The notes: generated by a model not told the origin, from the sequence alone. A stretch of DNA of 64,000 nt from Paenarthrobacter nicotinovorans (GCF_021919345.1 NZ_CP089293.1:1922001-1986000), one strand, 5' to 3'; numbered from the stretch's first letter, positions 1 to 9,056 are shown. Translations and numbers: made by a program.

Positions 1-2
1 GT

Positions 3-356
3 TTTGTTGTGCTGTCCATCCCGTCCTTCCTGCTCATGGGAACAGGGAACGGCGTGGCAATCGTTGCGGGGCTTATCCTCTTTGGAGCGTGCCAGGCACT
101 GTGCAGTGTGACCAACGTGGTACTGCTCGTGGAGCTCTTCCCTGCCTCCACCCGGTCCAGCGGAAGCGCACTCGGCTACAACCTGGGGCTCGCCATCGTC
201 GCCGGCCCTGGACCGCTGATCGCAGCAGCGCTGGCAAACTCAACCGGAACGTCGACGTCGGCGGCCTGGTACATGGCAGTGGTGGCACTCATTGCGGCAC
301 CCATCCTTCTGAAGTGGCTCCCGGAGACGTTCAAGAAGGACATCCATGCCGGCTAG
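3..356 (+). CDS. MFS transporter, MHS family, C-terminal part
   Basis: This is the end of a membrane transporter whose start lies before the window; the frame is already open at base 3. The visible part has about three hydrophobic helices. Its loop VELFPASTRSSGSALGYNLG resembles the conserved loop of metabolite:H+ symporters of the ProP/ShiA (MHS) type, and it ends in the short cytoplasmic tail LPETFKKDIHAG. The family imports organic acids, osmolytes or aromatic acids by proton symport. The substrate cannot be told from this fragment. Confidence 0.8.
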   Translation, partial: FVVLSIPSFLLMGTGNGVAIVAGLILFGACQALCSVTNVVLLVELFPASTRSSGSALGYNLGLAIVAGPGPLIAAALANSTGTSTSAAWYMAVVALIAAPILLKWLPETFKKDIHAG

Positions 357-745
357 GCAGTGCCATCCAGGGCCATGCGCGCCGTTGTTTGATCGCTGTG
401 GTCAATGGGAGGCAGACGATGTTTTCTAAACGTATGCGGATGTGGTTAAGGGGGCTCCTTCAGGCATGTTCTGACGGGCTCTATACTTCGATGCCTATGC
501 CGCTTCAGGATGAGGTGTCCGACAACCACTGAAGCCAGGGACTGGGCGGGCCCACCAGGCTCGCCCTTATATCTCGCGGCCGCAGGGTGTATTACGCGGA
601 ATTGGTTGGGTCGACTGCTGTGCCATTTGGGCATGGCGGTGGACCCAACCCTCCCGCACTTAAAGTGACCTTTCACCCACTGCAGTTCGTTGACGGACTC
701 ACAACGCCAACAATCGGATACTCCACTGCCGGGTAGACGTCCTTT
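357..745. other. Intergenic region with a long hairpin, no gene seen
   Basis: No credible coding frame was found. The region holds an inverted repeat, GGTTGGGTC at 604-612 against GACCCAACC at 642-650, with a smaller TGCC/GGCA pair inside the loop. It lies between the convergent ends of the transporter and the peptidase gene, so it may stop transcription, but there is no T-run after the stem on either strand. Confidence 0.4.
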
Positions 746-1516
746 TCAACTGATCCGAAGGAGCATCTTCTCGGCTTCGGCCTTCAGGGCGGCGAACAGC
801 GGCTGCCGCAAAGTTGGTGCAGGAAGGTCCGCTTCCGGATGCCATTGGATGCCGACTATCCAGTTGTCGTCCACCGATTCGATGGCCTCAAGGAGACCGT
901 CATCGGCCACTGCGGTGGGACGCAGTCCGTCGCCTAGAAGATCAACAGCCTGATGGTGGAACGACGCCACCGGGATTCGGGATTCGCCGTCGAATGCGAC
1001 GGCAACGCGGCTTCCCCTCTTGAGTTCCACCTCATGGACGGAGAAGTCTCTCGAGCCTTCTTCACCCTTGCTTACATGGGAGACGCTGCTGGGTCCTAAG
1101 TCGATGTGCAGGGACCCGCCGTAAGCAACATTGAGTAGTTGCATGCCGCGGCATATGCCCAACACCGGGATGCCATGGTCGATGCCGTACTGGATGGCGG
1201 CGAGGTCAAGGCTGTCTTGTGTCGCATCGACTCCGAAAAGAGACGGATCCTCGGCCGATCCGCCGAAAAGGGCCGGGTTAACGTCCCCGCCGCCCGGAAG
1301 GACGAAGCCATGGCAGGAAGCGAAGGTTTCTTCGAGTTCCAGATCGCCGGCTGGGCTGATGAGGACTGCTTCAGCCCCGGATCCCAGAATGAGCGAGACC
1401 ACTGCGTCAAAGGCCCTTTCGGCCTCCTTAAGGACCGGGTCCGAGACTCCGCAACCGAGGCCAGAGAGGCGGATTGGAATGCCAATCCTCGGGGAAATCG
1501 ATGCAGATGTGGCCAA
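746..1516 (-). CDS. Gamma-glutamyl-gamma-aminobutyrate hydrolase family protein (peptidase C26)
   Basis: A 256-aa class I glutamine amidotransferase-like hydrolase, like PuuD, that cleaves gamma-glutamyl amides. The oxyanion region is FVLPGGGDVNP near residues 71-81. The nucleophile is Cys122 in GICRGMQ, and His226 and Glu228 in WHPE complete the triad. Length is normal for the family. The start is a TTG, chosen because AGGAG lies 6 nt upstream and the family fold begins at once (ISPRIGIPI). It is divergent from an amino-acid ABC transporter, which suggests that the transporter imports a gamma-glutamylated compound or a polar amino acid that this enzyme processes. The substrate is inference. 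Confidence 0.85.
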   Translation of the reverse strand: MATSASISPRIGIPIRLSGLGCGVSDPVLKEAERAFDAVVSLILGSGAEAVLISPAGDLELEETFASCHGFVLPGGGDVNPALFGGSAEDPSLFGVDATQDSLDLAAIQYGIDHGIPVLGICRGMQLLNVAYGGSLHIDLGPSSVSHVSKGEEGSRDFSVHEVELKRGSRVAVAFDGESRIPVASFHHQAVDLLGDGLRPTAVADDGLLEAIESVDDNWIVGIQWHPEADLPAPTLRQPLFAALKAEAEKMLLRIS

Positions 1517-1818
1517 AATAAGCTCCTGAGTGTGGTGTCGACCAGCAAGTACTGGTTGCGAAATATTGAGGTATTAGGTACGAGCCAAATACCTTAACAG
1601 GATGGCGGCATCTGCTGAGGGCTGTCAACTGGAAGCAAGGACGCTGATGTGGCCCTATCTACTGAACTCTTGACACCTGAAAGTGTGTCATGTTTCATAG
1701 TTGGAAGGTTAATGGACCGCACCTCAGACCTTTACGGCGAGGATGGGTTGTCCATTCACCGCGGTCTCAGTCGCAACTGAAGGCCGCCGCCCTTTCTCAC
1801 TACTCCCTGGAGCACTAG
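1517..1818 (+). promoter_or_regulatory. Divergent intergenic region with a possible promoter for the ABC operon
   Basis: This spacer separates the TTG-started hydrolase from the ABC transporter operon. A TTGACA hexamer at 1670-1675 is followed by an AT-richer stretch (TTTCAT, 1693-1698, 17-nt spacer). An imperfect inverted repeat, TGACAC at 1671-1676 and TGTCA at 1686-1690, overlaps it and could be an operator. The GntR regulator downstream of the operon is a candidate ligand. No gene is seen here. Confidence 0.35.
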
Positions 1819-2691
1819 ATGAAGAAGCAATCCTTAGCCGCCGTCGCTTTGACAGTCGGCGTCCTCGCCCTCACCGCATGCGGTGGCTCTGCAAACTCGA
1901 GCTCGCCCAGCAACGCCTCCGGCTTCGGGGACTGTAAAGTCACTGGGCAGCCGGACAGCATCAAGCTCAAAACCCAAAAACCAGATGTCCTGACGGTCGC
2001 CGTCGTTCTGCCAAACCCTGGGTGGTCCAATGGAACCAGCCCGGACTCGGTCAAGAGCGGATTTGAGTACTGCATGGCCGCGGATATTGCCCACCGGGCC
2101 GGACTCAAATCGGTCCAGCTTAAAAACTTCGCCTGGGACCAGTTCATCTCTGGGACCGCATCCGGCTACGACATCGGACTGGCCACGGTGACAATTACCG
2201 ATAAGCGAAAGGAAGTATTTGACTTCTCGCAGCGGTACTTCTCTTCAAACCTTGGCATTGCTACGAAAAAGGATTCAAAGGTCACCGCGGACACCCTCCG
2301 TGACTCGAAGATCGCCGTTCTGCAGGGCAACGTTGGCGCACAGTGGGTGGCGGACGTACTCAAGCCCACCAAGCCGGCAGCAGTCTTTCAGTCCGCCGCA
2401 GACATCTTCACAGCGCTCAAAGCCGGGCAGGTCGACGCAGTTGTTACAGACACAACGATCGCTCTGACCAGCGTTAAAGAAACCGGGGGTGCTCTGGCCG
2501 TAACCGGGCAGATAGCCCTCGACCAGGGCTATGGGGTTGTACTTCCTCGCAACTCTGAGAATACATCCGCCATCGACAAGGCCATTGGCGAACTGGACTC
2601 TGACGGGACGCTGAAGGCTCTGGCCGCGGACTACCTTCAGCCTACGTTCGGGGTTGACCCCAATTCCGTCCCGTTCTGGGTAGTGAAGTGA
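1819..2691 (+). CDS. Amino-acid ABC transporter substrate-binding lipoprotein
   Basis: A 290-aa extracellular solute-binding protein, family 3. It has a lipoprotein signal with lipobox LTAC (Cys21) followed by a Ser/Asn-rich linker, then a periplasmic-binding fold. The segments FEYCMAADIAHRAGLK, GYDIGLATVTITDKRKEVFDFS and TLRDSKIAVLQGNVGAQW match the usual SBP_bac_3 blocks (ligand-binding Asp/Arg surroundings). It captures a polar amino acid or derivative outside the membrane and hands it to the permease. Its stop overlaps the permease GTG by 4 bases, so translation is coupled. GGAG lies just upstream of the ATG. Confidence 0.9.
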   Translation: MKKQSLAAVALTVGVLALTACGGSANSSSPSNASGFGDCKVTGQPDSIKLKTQKPDVLTVAVVLPNPGWSNGTSPDSVKSGFEYCMAADIAHRAGLKSVQLKNFAWDQFISGTASGYDIGLATVTITDKRKEVFDFSQRYFSSNLGIATKKDSKVTADTLRDSKIAVLQGNVGAQWVADVLKPTKPAAVFQSAADIFTALKAGQVDAVVTDTTIALTSVKETGGALAVTGQIALDQGYGVVLPRNSENTSAIDKAIGELDSDGTLKALAADYLQPTFGVDPNSVPFWVVK

Positions 2692-3800
2692 CCTCGGTTG
2701 CTGCCTCGCCTCTAGCTGCGGCCCCACGTCTCAGCCCTCCGCCTAAGAGTCGAGCGCTTTCATCGGCGGCGACTGTATTTGCCTCTGCGCTTCTAGTGGC
2801 CGTTGCTGGCCTAGGTGCAGCTGCGATGAATGGATCAGAGGAGGGCACCACCCCCTACGCTGTTGGCTGGCTTTTGAGTACTGTCGGTGTGCTGTTGGCT
2901 GGCGCGGTGCTGTGGATAGCGGTGCGGTCACTACGTCGGTCCCTCCGCGCCTCCAAAGAAGTGAGTGAAGGGCGGATTCTCGACGCCAGGGCGAGCGGTG
3001 CAGCATCACTGCATGATGCAACCTTCACCTTCGGCCTTGGCATTGCCGTACTTATAGTCATCACCGGTGCTGTGATGCTCACCGTCAATGACGCAATCAT
3101 CCAGAAGACATTCCTCCGCTGGGATTTCATGGCTCAAAGCGCCGGCGACGTCCTTGCAGCTTTCGGCCTCAATATTTGGATCGCCGTCATCACTGAGATC
3201 TTCGTCCTCGCTTTCGGGCTGCTGTTGGCAGTAGCCCGCCTTGCCCCCGGAAAAGCCTGGCGCCCTGTACGGGCCATTGCAATCGCCTACATCGACTGCC
3301 TGCGCGCCGTGCCAGCCATCATTGTCATCTACTTGGTCGGATTTGGCCTGCCCCTGCTCCAGCTTCCCGTACTGTCAGATCTGCCGCCGGAATGGTTCGC
3401 CATCATTGCGCTGACTCTGACGTTCAGCGCCTATACCGCCGAGACGTACAGGGCTGGCATAGAAGCAATCCACCCGTCGCAGTGGTCCGCTTCCCGGTCG
3501 CTCGGATTCTCATTCGGAAAGACACTCCGGTTCGTCATTTTGCCTCAAGCCGTGCGGGGGGTCATCCCGCCCCTGCTCAGTTTGTTCATCTCGCTACAGA
3601 AGGACACCTCGCTGGTGAACATTATTGGCACGATGGACGCGTTCAACCAGGCCAAGTTCTATTCATCGGCGAACTTCAACCTTTCGTCAGTCACAGTAGT
3701 GGCCGTCCTCTTTATCTTGATCACTATCCCGCAGACCCGCTTCGTTGATTGGATGCTGGCGCGAGGCGTTTCCCGCCGTGGACGAAAGGGAAGCAAATAA
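2688..3800 (+). CDS. Amino-acid ABC transporter permease (HisM/GlnP type)
   Basis: A 370-aa integral membrane permease. The first 130 residues hold extra hydrophobic segments (residues about 24-45 and 60-85) and a third near 115-135. The BPD_transp_1 domain follows. The coupling loop is at YRAGIEAIHPSQWSASRSLG, the EAA-type motif that contacts the ATPase, and SLQKDTSLVNIIG is typical of polar amino-acid permeases. Starts at GTG within a GTGA overlap with the binding protein. It is longer than the usual 220-280 residues because of the N-terminal helices; a start further in would remove some of them. Confidence 0.9.
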   Translation: MTSVAASPLAAAPRLSPPPKSRALSSAATVFASALLVAVAGLGAAAMNGSEEGTTPYAVGWLLSTVGVLLAGAVLWIAVRSLRRSLRASKEVSEGRILDARASGAASLHDATFTFGLGIAVLIVITGAVMLTVNDAIIQKTFLRWDFMAQSAGDVLAAFGLNIWIAVITEIFVLAFGLLLAVARLAPGKAWRPVRAIAIAYIDCLRAVPAIIVIYLVGFGLPLLQLPVLSDLPPEWFAIIALTLTFSAYTAETYRAGIEAIHPSQWSASRSLGFSFGKTLRFVILPQAVRGVIPPLLSLFISLQKDTSLVNIIGTMDAFNQAKFYSSANFNLSSVTVVAVLFILITIPQTRFVDWMLARGVSRRGRKGSK

Positions 3801-4543
3801 TGTCTTTCATTGAATTGGTTGGCCTCCACAAGAGCTACGGCGTCCATACGGTGCTGCAAGGTATCGACCTGCAGGTCGAGCAGCATCAGGTGGTCACTTT
3901 GATAGGTGCCTCCGGATCCGGAAAATCTACTCTGCTGCGATGCATCAATGCCTTGGAGCCGATAGATACAGGTGAGATCCGCATTGACGGAGACGTAGTC
4001 AGTGGACTTGGCGTGAATGTGAACAGTCTGCGCCGGACCGTGGGAATGGTATTCCAGTCCTTCAACCTCTTTCCGCACATGAGCGTCCTGGACAACGTTG
4101 CCATCGGTCCCATCAAACTCCTGGGACTTCGCCCTGAGGAAGCGCGTGAACGTGCCTACGCTCTCCTCGAACGGGTCAACCTTGGAAATCGCTCGAGCTA
4201 CTTCCCGGAGCAGCTATCCGGTGGTCAGCAGCAGCGCGTGGCGATCATGCGGACACTCGCGATGGAGCCCAAAGCTGTGCTCCTGGACGAAATAACCTCC
4301 GCGCTTGACCCGGAACTGGTTGCCGAAGTTCTCAACATCGTTCGTGAGCTCGCGGCAGATGGGATGACCATGATGCTTGCCACCCACGAGATGCACTTCG
4401 CTCGCGAAGTGTCCGACCTCGTCGTCTTCTTGGAACAGGGGCGGCTCCTGGAGCAAGGGCCGCCGGAACAGGTATTCGGTGACCCGGTTCAGCCGCGCAC
4501 ACGCGAATTCCTTCGGCAGATTGTGGAGGCCGGGCGCCTGTAA
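3800..4543 (+). CDS. Amino-acid ABC transporter ATP-binding protein (GlnQ/HisP type)
   Basis: A 247-aa ATPase that powers the importer encoded just upstream. Walker A is GASGSGKS (residues 36-43), the Q-loop is in VFQSFNLFPHMSV, the signature is LSGGQQQR, Walker B is AVLLDEITSALDPE and the switch is ATHEM. Walker B reads DEIT rather than the common DEPT, still with the catalytic Glu. The ATG at 3800 shares its A with the upstream TAA stop, and the polar amino-acid family start (SFIELVGLHKSYG) fits there. Confidence 0.93.
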   Translation: MSFIELVGLHKSYGVHTVLQGIDLQVEQHQVVTLIGASGSGKSTLLRCINALEPIDTGEIRIDGDVVSGLGVNVNSLRRTVGMVFQSFNLFPHMSVLDNVAIGPIKLLGLRPEEARERAYALLERVNLGNRSSYFPEQLSGGQQQRVAIMRTLAMEPKAVLLDEITSALDPELVAEVLNIVRELAADGMTMMLATHEMHFAREVSDLVVFLEQGRLLEQGPPEQVFGDPVQPRTREFLRQIVEAGRL

Positions 4544-4576
4544 GCTCTGGTTCTGCCCACGAGCGGTTAAAACCGC

Positions 4577-4617
4577 GCCCGGCAGGTCGTTCCTCCGTGG
4601 AGGCCTGCCGGGCTTTC
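4577..4617 (+). terminator. Rho-independent terminator of the amino-acid ABC operon
   Basis: A perfect 10-bp stem, GCCCGGCAGG (4577-4586) with CCTGCCGGGC (4604-4613), encloses a 17-nt loop and is followed by TTTCGTC. It lies 33 bases after the ATPase stop. Confidence 0.85.
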
Positions 4618-4680
4618 GTCATGGTCTTCGTTTACCGTGACCAGGTGAACCGGCTTTGCGCGGTTCCAATGGAAAGGTCC

Positions 4681-5388
4681 CTAGGAGACCTGCCCAGCTT
4701 CTGATTTGAGTATTCTCAGGATCTCGTGGCGCGTGTGCTCGATGTGATCCAGCATGGCTTCATGCGCAAGCAGGGGAGCCCTGTCCTTGATGGCTTCAAA
4801 TACACGCTTGTGCTGTCGCTGATCGTCCTCAACAGGATCCGGGTGGTCCAGCATGTCCGCCGGACTGAAGAACTCACTGCGGGCATTTCGAATGGCAGCT
4901 TCCAGTCGCTTACTCCCTGCCGCCTTTGCTACTGCGTCATGGAAAGCAGAATCTGCAAGCCTGTATTCGGCCCGGTTGGATGCCGCCGCCTGTTGGTTGA
5001 TGGCGGCCATCATGGCGTCAAGGTCGTCTTGCGTCCGCCGCGTGGCTGCCAGAGTCGCAGCATGGGACTCCATGGCGACCCTCACGGTGGTCAGGTCGTC
5101 CAGTTCTTCCTCTTGCTCAAGTATGCTGCGGCGCCACTCAGCAAGTGGCTGACTCAAGGCGGTGACGAAGTTGCCGCCGGTTTTGCCCCGCCGGACGACA
5201 ATGTAGCCTTCTTCCTGCAGCTGCTTGAACGCTTCCCGAAGACTCACCCGTGCTACACCGAGGGATTCGGCAAGTTGCCGCTCTGGGGGAAGTCTGTCAC
5301 CAGGGCCGAGTTGGCCTCGGCGGATCAGTCCCTTGACGTACTCTGCCACGCCTTGGGGAACTGAGACTGAATTCACTTCATTGGGCAT
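4681..5388 (-). CDS. GntR-family transcriptional regulator, FadR subfamily
   Basis: A 235-aa regulator with an N-terminal winged helix (residues about 10-75; GDRLPPERQLAESLGVARVS is the GntR signature) and an all-helical FCD ligand domain, where metal/ligand histidines are expected, e.g. FHDAVAKAAG and KRVFEAI. FadR-type proteins respond to organic or amino acids. It is convergent to the ABC operon and is the obvious candidate to control it or the hydrolase, but no operator was proven. ATG at 5388, with only a weak ribosome site. Confidence 0.88.
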   Translation of the reverse strand: MPNEVNSVSVPQGVAEYVKGLIRRGQLGPGDRLPPERQLAESLGVARVSLREAFKQLQEEGYIVVRRGKTGGNFVTALSQPLAEWRRSILEQEEELDDLTTVRVAMESHAATLAATRRTQDDLDAMMAAINQQAAASNRAEYRLADSAFHDAVAKAAGSKRLEAAIRNARSEFFSPADMLDHPDPVEDDQRQHKRVFEAIKDRAPLLAHEAMLDHIEHTRHEILRILKSEAGQVS

Positions 5389-5581
5389 GGTTCCATCTTA
5401 AGGCCAAATTGTGATTCCGGCTTTCACTCCTGGCCGTCGTAGTGAACTGGGAAGTTGGCACGACAGTCGTGCGTACGCCGGTTTGATCTACAGCTACGCA
5501 GGCAGAGCTATCCCGGCGTCTGCCTGCGTAGTTCGTAGCGCCCAATTGCGCCGGTCTGCAGCCGGAAGGCAAGAGCCTTTC

Positions 5582-6661
5582 CTAGGCCGCGACTGTTTCG
5601 TGAAGCGGGGCTGCAGGGAGCGGTGGCTGAGTGCGCTGCCACACGGAGCCGTAGCGTGTGTACTGTGCCGGCGGTTGGATGGCATGCCTAAGATCGTCCG
5701 CGGCAGTTCGTGCCCAGAACGGATCCTTGAGCATCTCGCGGCCGATGAACACCAGGTCGGCGCGTCCGTTCCTGACGATGTCCTCTGCTTGCTGGCCGGT
5801 CTCGATGCGCCCTACAGCGCCGGTGGGGATTCCGACTTCCCGGCGGATGAGCTCCGCTGCGGGGACCTGGAAACCCGGGAACGAGGACACTTTGACGGGT
5901 GCGCTGCCGCCGGAGGATGCGTCGATGAGGTCCACGCCCTGCTCTTTCATCCACCGGCCGAACACAATGAAGTCCTCAGGGGTGTTGCCGCCGTCGACGT
6001 AGTCGGTGGAGGAGATCCGGACGAAGAGCGGTCCGTTCCATTCGGTGCGGACTGCATCGACGACTTCACGGACGATGCGGTACCGGCCCGCGTGGTCTCC
6101 TCCATACTCGTCGGTGCGTTTGTTCGAAATCGGGGAGAGGAACTCGTTGAGGAGGAAGCCGTGGGCGGCGTGCACCTCCACGACGTCGAAGCCTGCCATC
6201 TTTGCGCGCGCTGCCGCGACGCGGAACGCATCGACAATTTCTGCAATTCCGTCTTGGGTGAGTTCCTCGGGTACCCGGGATTCCGGTCCCCACGCGATTG
6301 CGGAGGGCGCGACGGCAGTCTGCTCGGGGAGGCCGAGTTGTCGGCCGGCGTGGCCGATCTGCACGCCGATTCGGCCGCCGACCAGGTGAACGGCGTCAAC
6401 AATGCGTCGCAGGTTCGGGATGTGTGCATCGTCCCAGATCCCAAGGTCTCCAGGCCCAATCGGCCCGTTGGGAGTTACCGCTGCAGTCTCGGTCATGATC
6501 AGACCAGTGCCACCTAGTGCACGGGATCCATAATGCAGGACATGGAAATCAGTGGCGACTCCATCGGCTGTCGCGGAATGCATGCACATAGGGGACATAA
6601 CGATGCGGTTCCGCAAAGAGACCCCACGGATCGTATAGGGCTCGAAAAGTCTTGCGGACAA
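5582..6661 (-). CDS. NADH:flavin oxidoreductase, old yellow enzyme family (YqjM type)
   Basis: A 359-aa FMN-dependent ene-reductase. The N-terminus LFEPYTIRGVSLRNRIVMSPMCMHSA has the thiol-type Cys of the YqjM class. FDVVEVHAAHGFLLNEFLSP carries the active-site HxxH region, followed by DEYGG and the FMN-phosphate loop VGRIETG...LVFIGREML. It reduces activated C=C bonds of enones or quinones with NAD(P)H. The frame is open upstream to 6853, but the TTG at 6661 has AAGGAG at a 5-nt spacing and starts exactly where the family starts, so it was chosen. It lies next to an NTF2-like gene and a TetR repressor. Confidence 0.88.
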   Translation of the reverse strand: MSARLFEPYTIRGVSLRNRIVMSPMCMHSATADGVATDFHVLHYGSRALGGTGLIMTETAAVTPNGPIGPGDLGIWDDAHIPNLRRIVDAVHLVGGRIGVQIGHAGRQLGLPEQTAVAPSAIAWGPESRVPEELTQDGIAEIVDAFRVAAARAKMAGFDVVEVHAAHGFLLNEFLSPISNKRTDEYGGDHAGRYRIVREVVDAVRTEWNGPLFVRISSTDYVDGGNTPEDFIVFGRWMKEQGVDLIDASSGGSAPVKVSSFPGFQVPAAELIRREVGIPTGAVGRIETGQQAEDIVRNGRADLVFIGREMLKDPFWARTAADDLRHAIQPPAQYTRYGSVWQRTQPPLPAAPLHETVAA

Positions 6662-6801
6662 GAAAACTCCTTGAAATGGTGCGGTGAAGGCCTGTTGAGT
6701 CGGGGGCCGTGCCAGGCGCGCTAAAGCCGATAGCCAAAGCTTTAGCCCTTGGGGAGGGGGCATCGGGGCGGCGTGGAGGCCAGCCCCGATGCCAGCGAGT
6801 G

Positions 6802-7185
6802 TCAGCTCGCAGAGGTGGAGTGTGTGTGGAAAGTCTTCGCAACGATCTGCCACTCACCGTCAGCCTTCAGCAGGTGGAAGAAATCGCTGAAACGGAAACC
6901 ATCGAGGTTGTCGGTGTCGACCCGCGCGCTGGCGACACTGCCCACGATGTCGACGGTTACGACTGCAGAGTTCGGGTTGGAAGGGTTGAACGCTGTTTCG
7001 ATCTCGTCGAACAGTGTCTGGATCGGAACCCGTGAAACCGTGGATTCGGCGGTGGTAAACATCACCGCGTCGGGGTGGAACGCTGGCCGCATGATGGAGC
7101 CGTCAGCTTTTGCGCACCCTTCGATGTACTTCGACAGCGCCTCCAGCACGGCGTTGTATTCCTGGACGTAGGTTTTCTCGGACAC
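6802..7185 (-). CDS. Nuclear transport factor 2-like / putative lumazine-binding family protein
   Basis: A 127-aa small alpha+beta protein of the NTF2/SnoaL superfamily. The pattern is an N-terminal helix (YNAVLEALSKYIEGCAKAD), then MRPAFHPDAVMF, a strand pair (VVTVDIVGSVASARVDTDN) and DFFHLLKADGEWQIVAKTFH. Members bind small ligands or act as accessory enzymes; no catalytic residues can be assigned. The GTG at 7185 was chosen over the GTG at 7191 because AAGGAG sits 5 nt before it. Its promoter region holds two TetR-type palindromes, so the divergent TetR gene is its likely repressor. The old yellow enzyme gene follows on the same strand. Confidence 0.72.
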   Translation of the reverse strand: MSEKTYVQEYNAVLEALSKYIEGCAKADGSIMRPAFHPDAVMFTTAESTVSRVPIQTLFDEIETAFNPSNPNSAVVTVDIVGSVASARVDTDNLDGFRFSDFFHLLKADGEWQIVAKTFHTHSTSAS

Positions 7186-7211
7186 CAGCACTCCTTGTGG
7201 TCAAAAGCATT

Positions 7212-7253
7212 CTGTAGCGGTCGCTACAGATGATACTGTAGTGAGCGCTACAG
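7212..7253. promoter_or_regulatory. Tandem TetR operators
   Basis: Two 18-bp palindromes lie between the divergent NTF2-like and TetR genes. The first, CTGTAGCGGTCGCTACAG (7212-7229), has perfect 8-bp arms. The second, CTGTAGTGAGCGCTACAG (7236-7253), has one mismatch. Their centres are 24 bp apart, placing them close to the same helix face, typical of cooperative TetR-family binding. Confidence 0.82.
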
Positions 7254-7279
7254 TTAGTCGTCAACTCTGTGAGGTGCTT

Positions 7280-7906
7280 ATGTCCACGTCCAGCGCGAAG
7301 CCCCGAGATGGCGCGCGCGGTCGACGACGGGCCTTCGATGAGAAGCAAGCGCTTGAGGCTGCGATGGACATGTTCTGGGAGCACGGCTACGAGGCGACGT
7401 CAGTAAGCCAGCTGTGCGCTGGCATCGGAATCAACCCACCGAGCCTGTATGCGGCGTTCGGCAGCAAAGCGCAGCTGTTCATAAACGTCGTTGACCACTA
7501 CGAACGCACCTTCTGGGATCCCGTCTGGGATACCTTCGATCAAGAACCTCGGGTCGCAGAAGCCTTCAAACGATTCTTCGAAGATTTTGTGGACGTGATA
7601 ACGGCGCCAGGGCCTCACCTCGGGTGCTTGGTAGTCCATTCTGCGGTGAGTTTGGAAGACCGCGATAGCGACGTCGCACGCGCACTTGCAGCTATCGGAG
7701 ACGACGGAGTGCGCCGTTTTCAAGGCAAACTCGATTTGGGCATTCGAAGCGGACAGATCCCCGCAGGGTCAGATACGCTCGCTCTCGCGCACGCTATCAA
7801 CATGCTTTCCGAAGGACTCGCACTCCGAGCGCATGACGGGGTACCGGCAGAGATGCTGCGAAGGCAAATGGCGGCAGGGCTACGCATGATCCCGGAAGCC
7901 GGGTAG
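7280..7906 (+). CDS. TetR/AcrR-family transcriptional regulator
   Basis: A 208-aa repressor. Its helix-turn-helix lies at residues about 15-65 (AFDEKQALEAAMDMFWEHGY, then SVSQLCAGIGINPPSLYAAFGSK), followed by a helical ligand domain of TetR_C type with PGPHLGCLVVHSAV. The GTG at 7241 is inside the second operator palindrome, so the ATG at 7280, preceded by GAGGTG, is the more likely start. It probably represses the divergent NTF2-like/oxidoreductase unit and itself through the two palindromes, releasing on an unknown ligand. Confidence 0.88.
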   Translation: MSTSSAKPRDGARGRRRAFDEKQALEAAMDMFWEHGYEATSVSQLCAGIGINPPSLYAAFGSKAQLFINVVDHYERTFWDPVWDTFDQEPRVAEAFKRFFEDFVDVITAPGPHLGCLVVHSAVSLEDRDSDVARALAAIGDDGVRRFQGKLDLGIRSGQIPAGSDTLALAHAINMLSEGLALRAHDGVPAEMLRRQMAAGLRMIPEAG

Positions 7907-8024
7907 CGAAAATATGAGGAGTGGGGGGCTAGCCCTCGAGGCGAAGCCGCGGACTCCCAGTCAAACCACAAATGGTCTTTTGGAGGCCGTGACGAGCTAG
8001 CGGCAAGCTGACCGCGGTCTCGAC

Positions 8025-9056
8025 CTACGGCATATCGAGGCGTGTTTTGTAGGCGGTGTTCTTATTGGTGTTCCAGCCGGCGATGATTCCGGCTCCGAGC
8101 ATTTGGTCGGTGAGTCGTGCGAAGCGGTAGCTGGGGTCTGTGTCGAGGGCGAGTTGCATGTATTGGTGTGCTTTGGATCCTCGGCCTTCCCACCAGTTGA
8201 TGTAGCCGATGGTGGTGAGGATGGGTGCTGCGTGTTGTGGGCTGGTTCTGGTGTAGGCGTGGAGGAGGAGTTGCTGTGCCCATTCGACCCGGGACCATTT
8301 GGGCGCGGACTGGGTTTGGGCGAAGAGGATGTGTTGCGGTGGTTCGTCGATGCCGGGGATATCTGCCATAAGCCGGTCGCGGATGTGCGGGAACTGGAAG
8401 TTCGCGATGAGCGTGGTGCAGTCTTCGTCGGTGGGGAAGTCGCTTGACTCCAGCATGGTCAACCACAGTTTGCTGGCTTGTTCTGCGGCTTGATGAGGTG
8501 TCTGGGCTCGGATGGTGTCCATGGAGTTTTCGACGGCGGTGGCGTGGTCTGCTTCGTGGGTTGGCGTCGGGAGGATGATGCGGTTGGTGGGTTCGATGGT
8601 GCTGCCGCGGTAGATGAATTCGGCGTTGACTCGGCTGTACTCGGTGGAGCTGATGGGCAGACTGATGTCCTGGCCAGGTTCGCTGTCGTAGGGGGAGTAG
8701 GTGTCGTCACTGACGAATATCCCGTCGCGGATGGTGATGCCGTTTTCGGCAAGGACTCCGGTGAGCGCGGCGATGGTGGTTGCGTGTGGCTTGGGCTGGC
8801 CTGGACGGCAGCGCTGGGAGGTGTAGAGAGCGAAGACGATGCTCGTCGAGCTGGTGTCACTGGTGAGATAACTGCTGACCGTCCTCGCGTAAGGCAGTTC
8901 TGTTCCAGGTTGGCGGGGGAGGTCGATGCGGAGTGTGGCGCCGACCTTGCCTTTGTCCAGGGTGATGCAGACCAGACTCTCTTGGGGCCAGAACCCTAGG
9001 GTGTGCCCGATGAAGCTCAGTAGATCTGCCGGGTCTTTGATGGTGAGCGCATTCAT
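8025..9056 (-). CDS. DUF4192 domain-containing protein
   Basis: A 343-aa actinobacterial protein of unknown function. The N-terminal block KDPADLLSFIGHTLGFWPQESLVCITLDKGKVGATLRIDLP is typical of DUF4192. The C-terminal part (ILFAQTQSAPKWSRVEWAQQ ... AAPILTTIGYINWWEGRGSKAHQYMQLALDTDPSYRFARL) looks like a helical, TPR-like segment. ATG at 9056 follows AAGGA; longer upstream frames are not family-like. DUF4192 genes are common on actinobacterial plasmids and islands, fitting this as the start of the accessory stretch. Confidence 0.82.
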   Translation of the reverse strand: MNALTIKDPADLLSFIGHTLGFWPQESLVCITLDKGKVGATLRIDLPRQPGTELPYARTVSSYLTSDTSSTSIVFALYTSQRCRPGQPKPHATTIAALTGVLAENGITIRDGIFVSDDTYSPYDSEPGQDISLPISSTEYSRVNAEFIYRGSTIEPTNRIILPTPTHEADHATAVENSMDTIRAQTPHQAAEQASKLWLTMLESSDFPTDEDCTTLIANFQFPHIRDRLMADIPGIDEPPQHILFAQTQSAPKWSRVEWAQQLLLHAYTRTSPQHAAPILTTIGYINWWEGRGSKAHQYMQLALDTDPSYRFARLTDQMLGAGIIAGWNTNKNTAYKTRLDMP

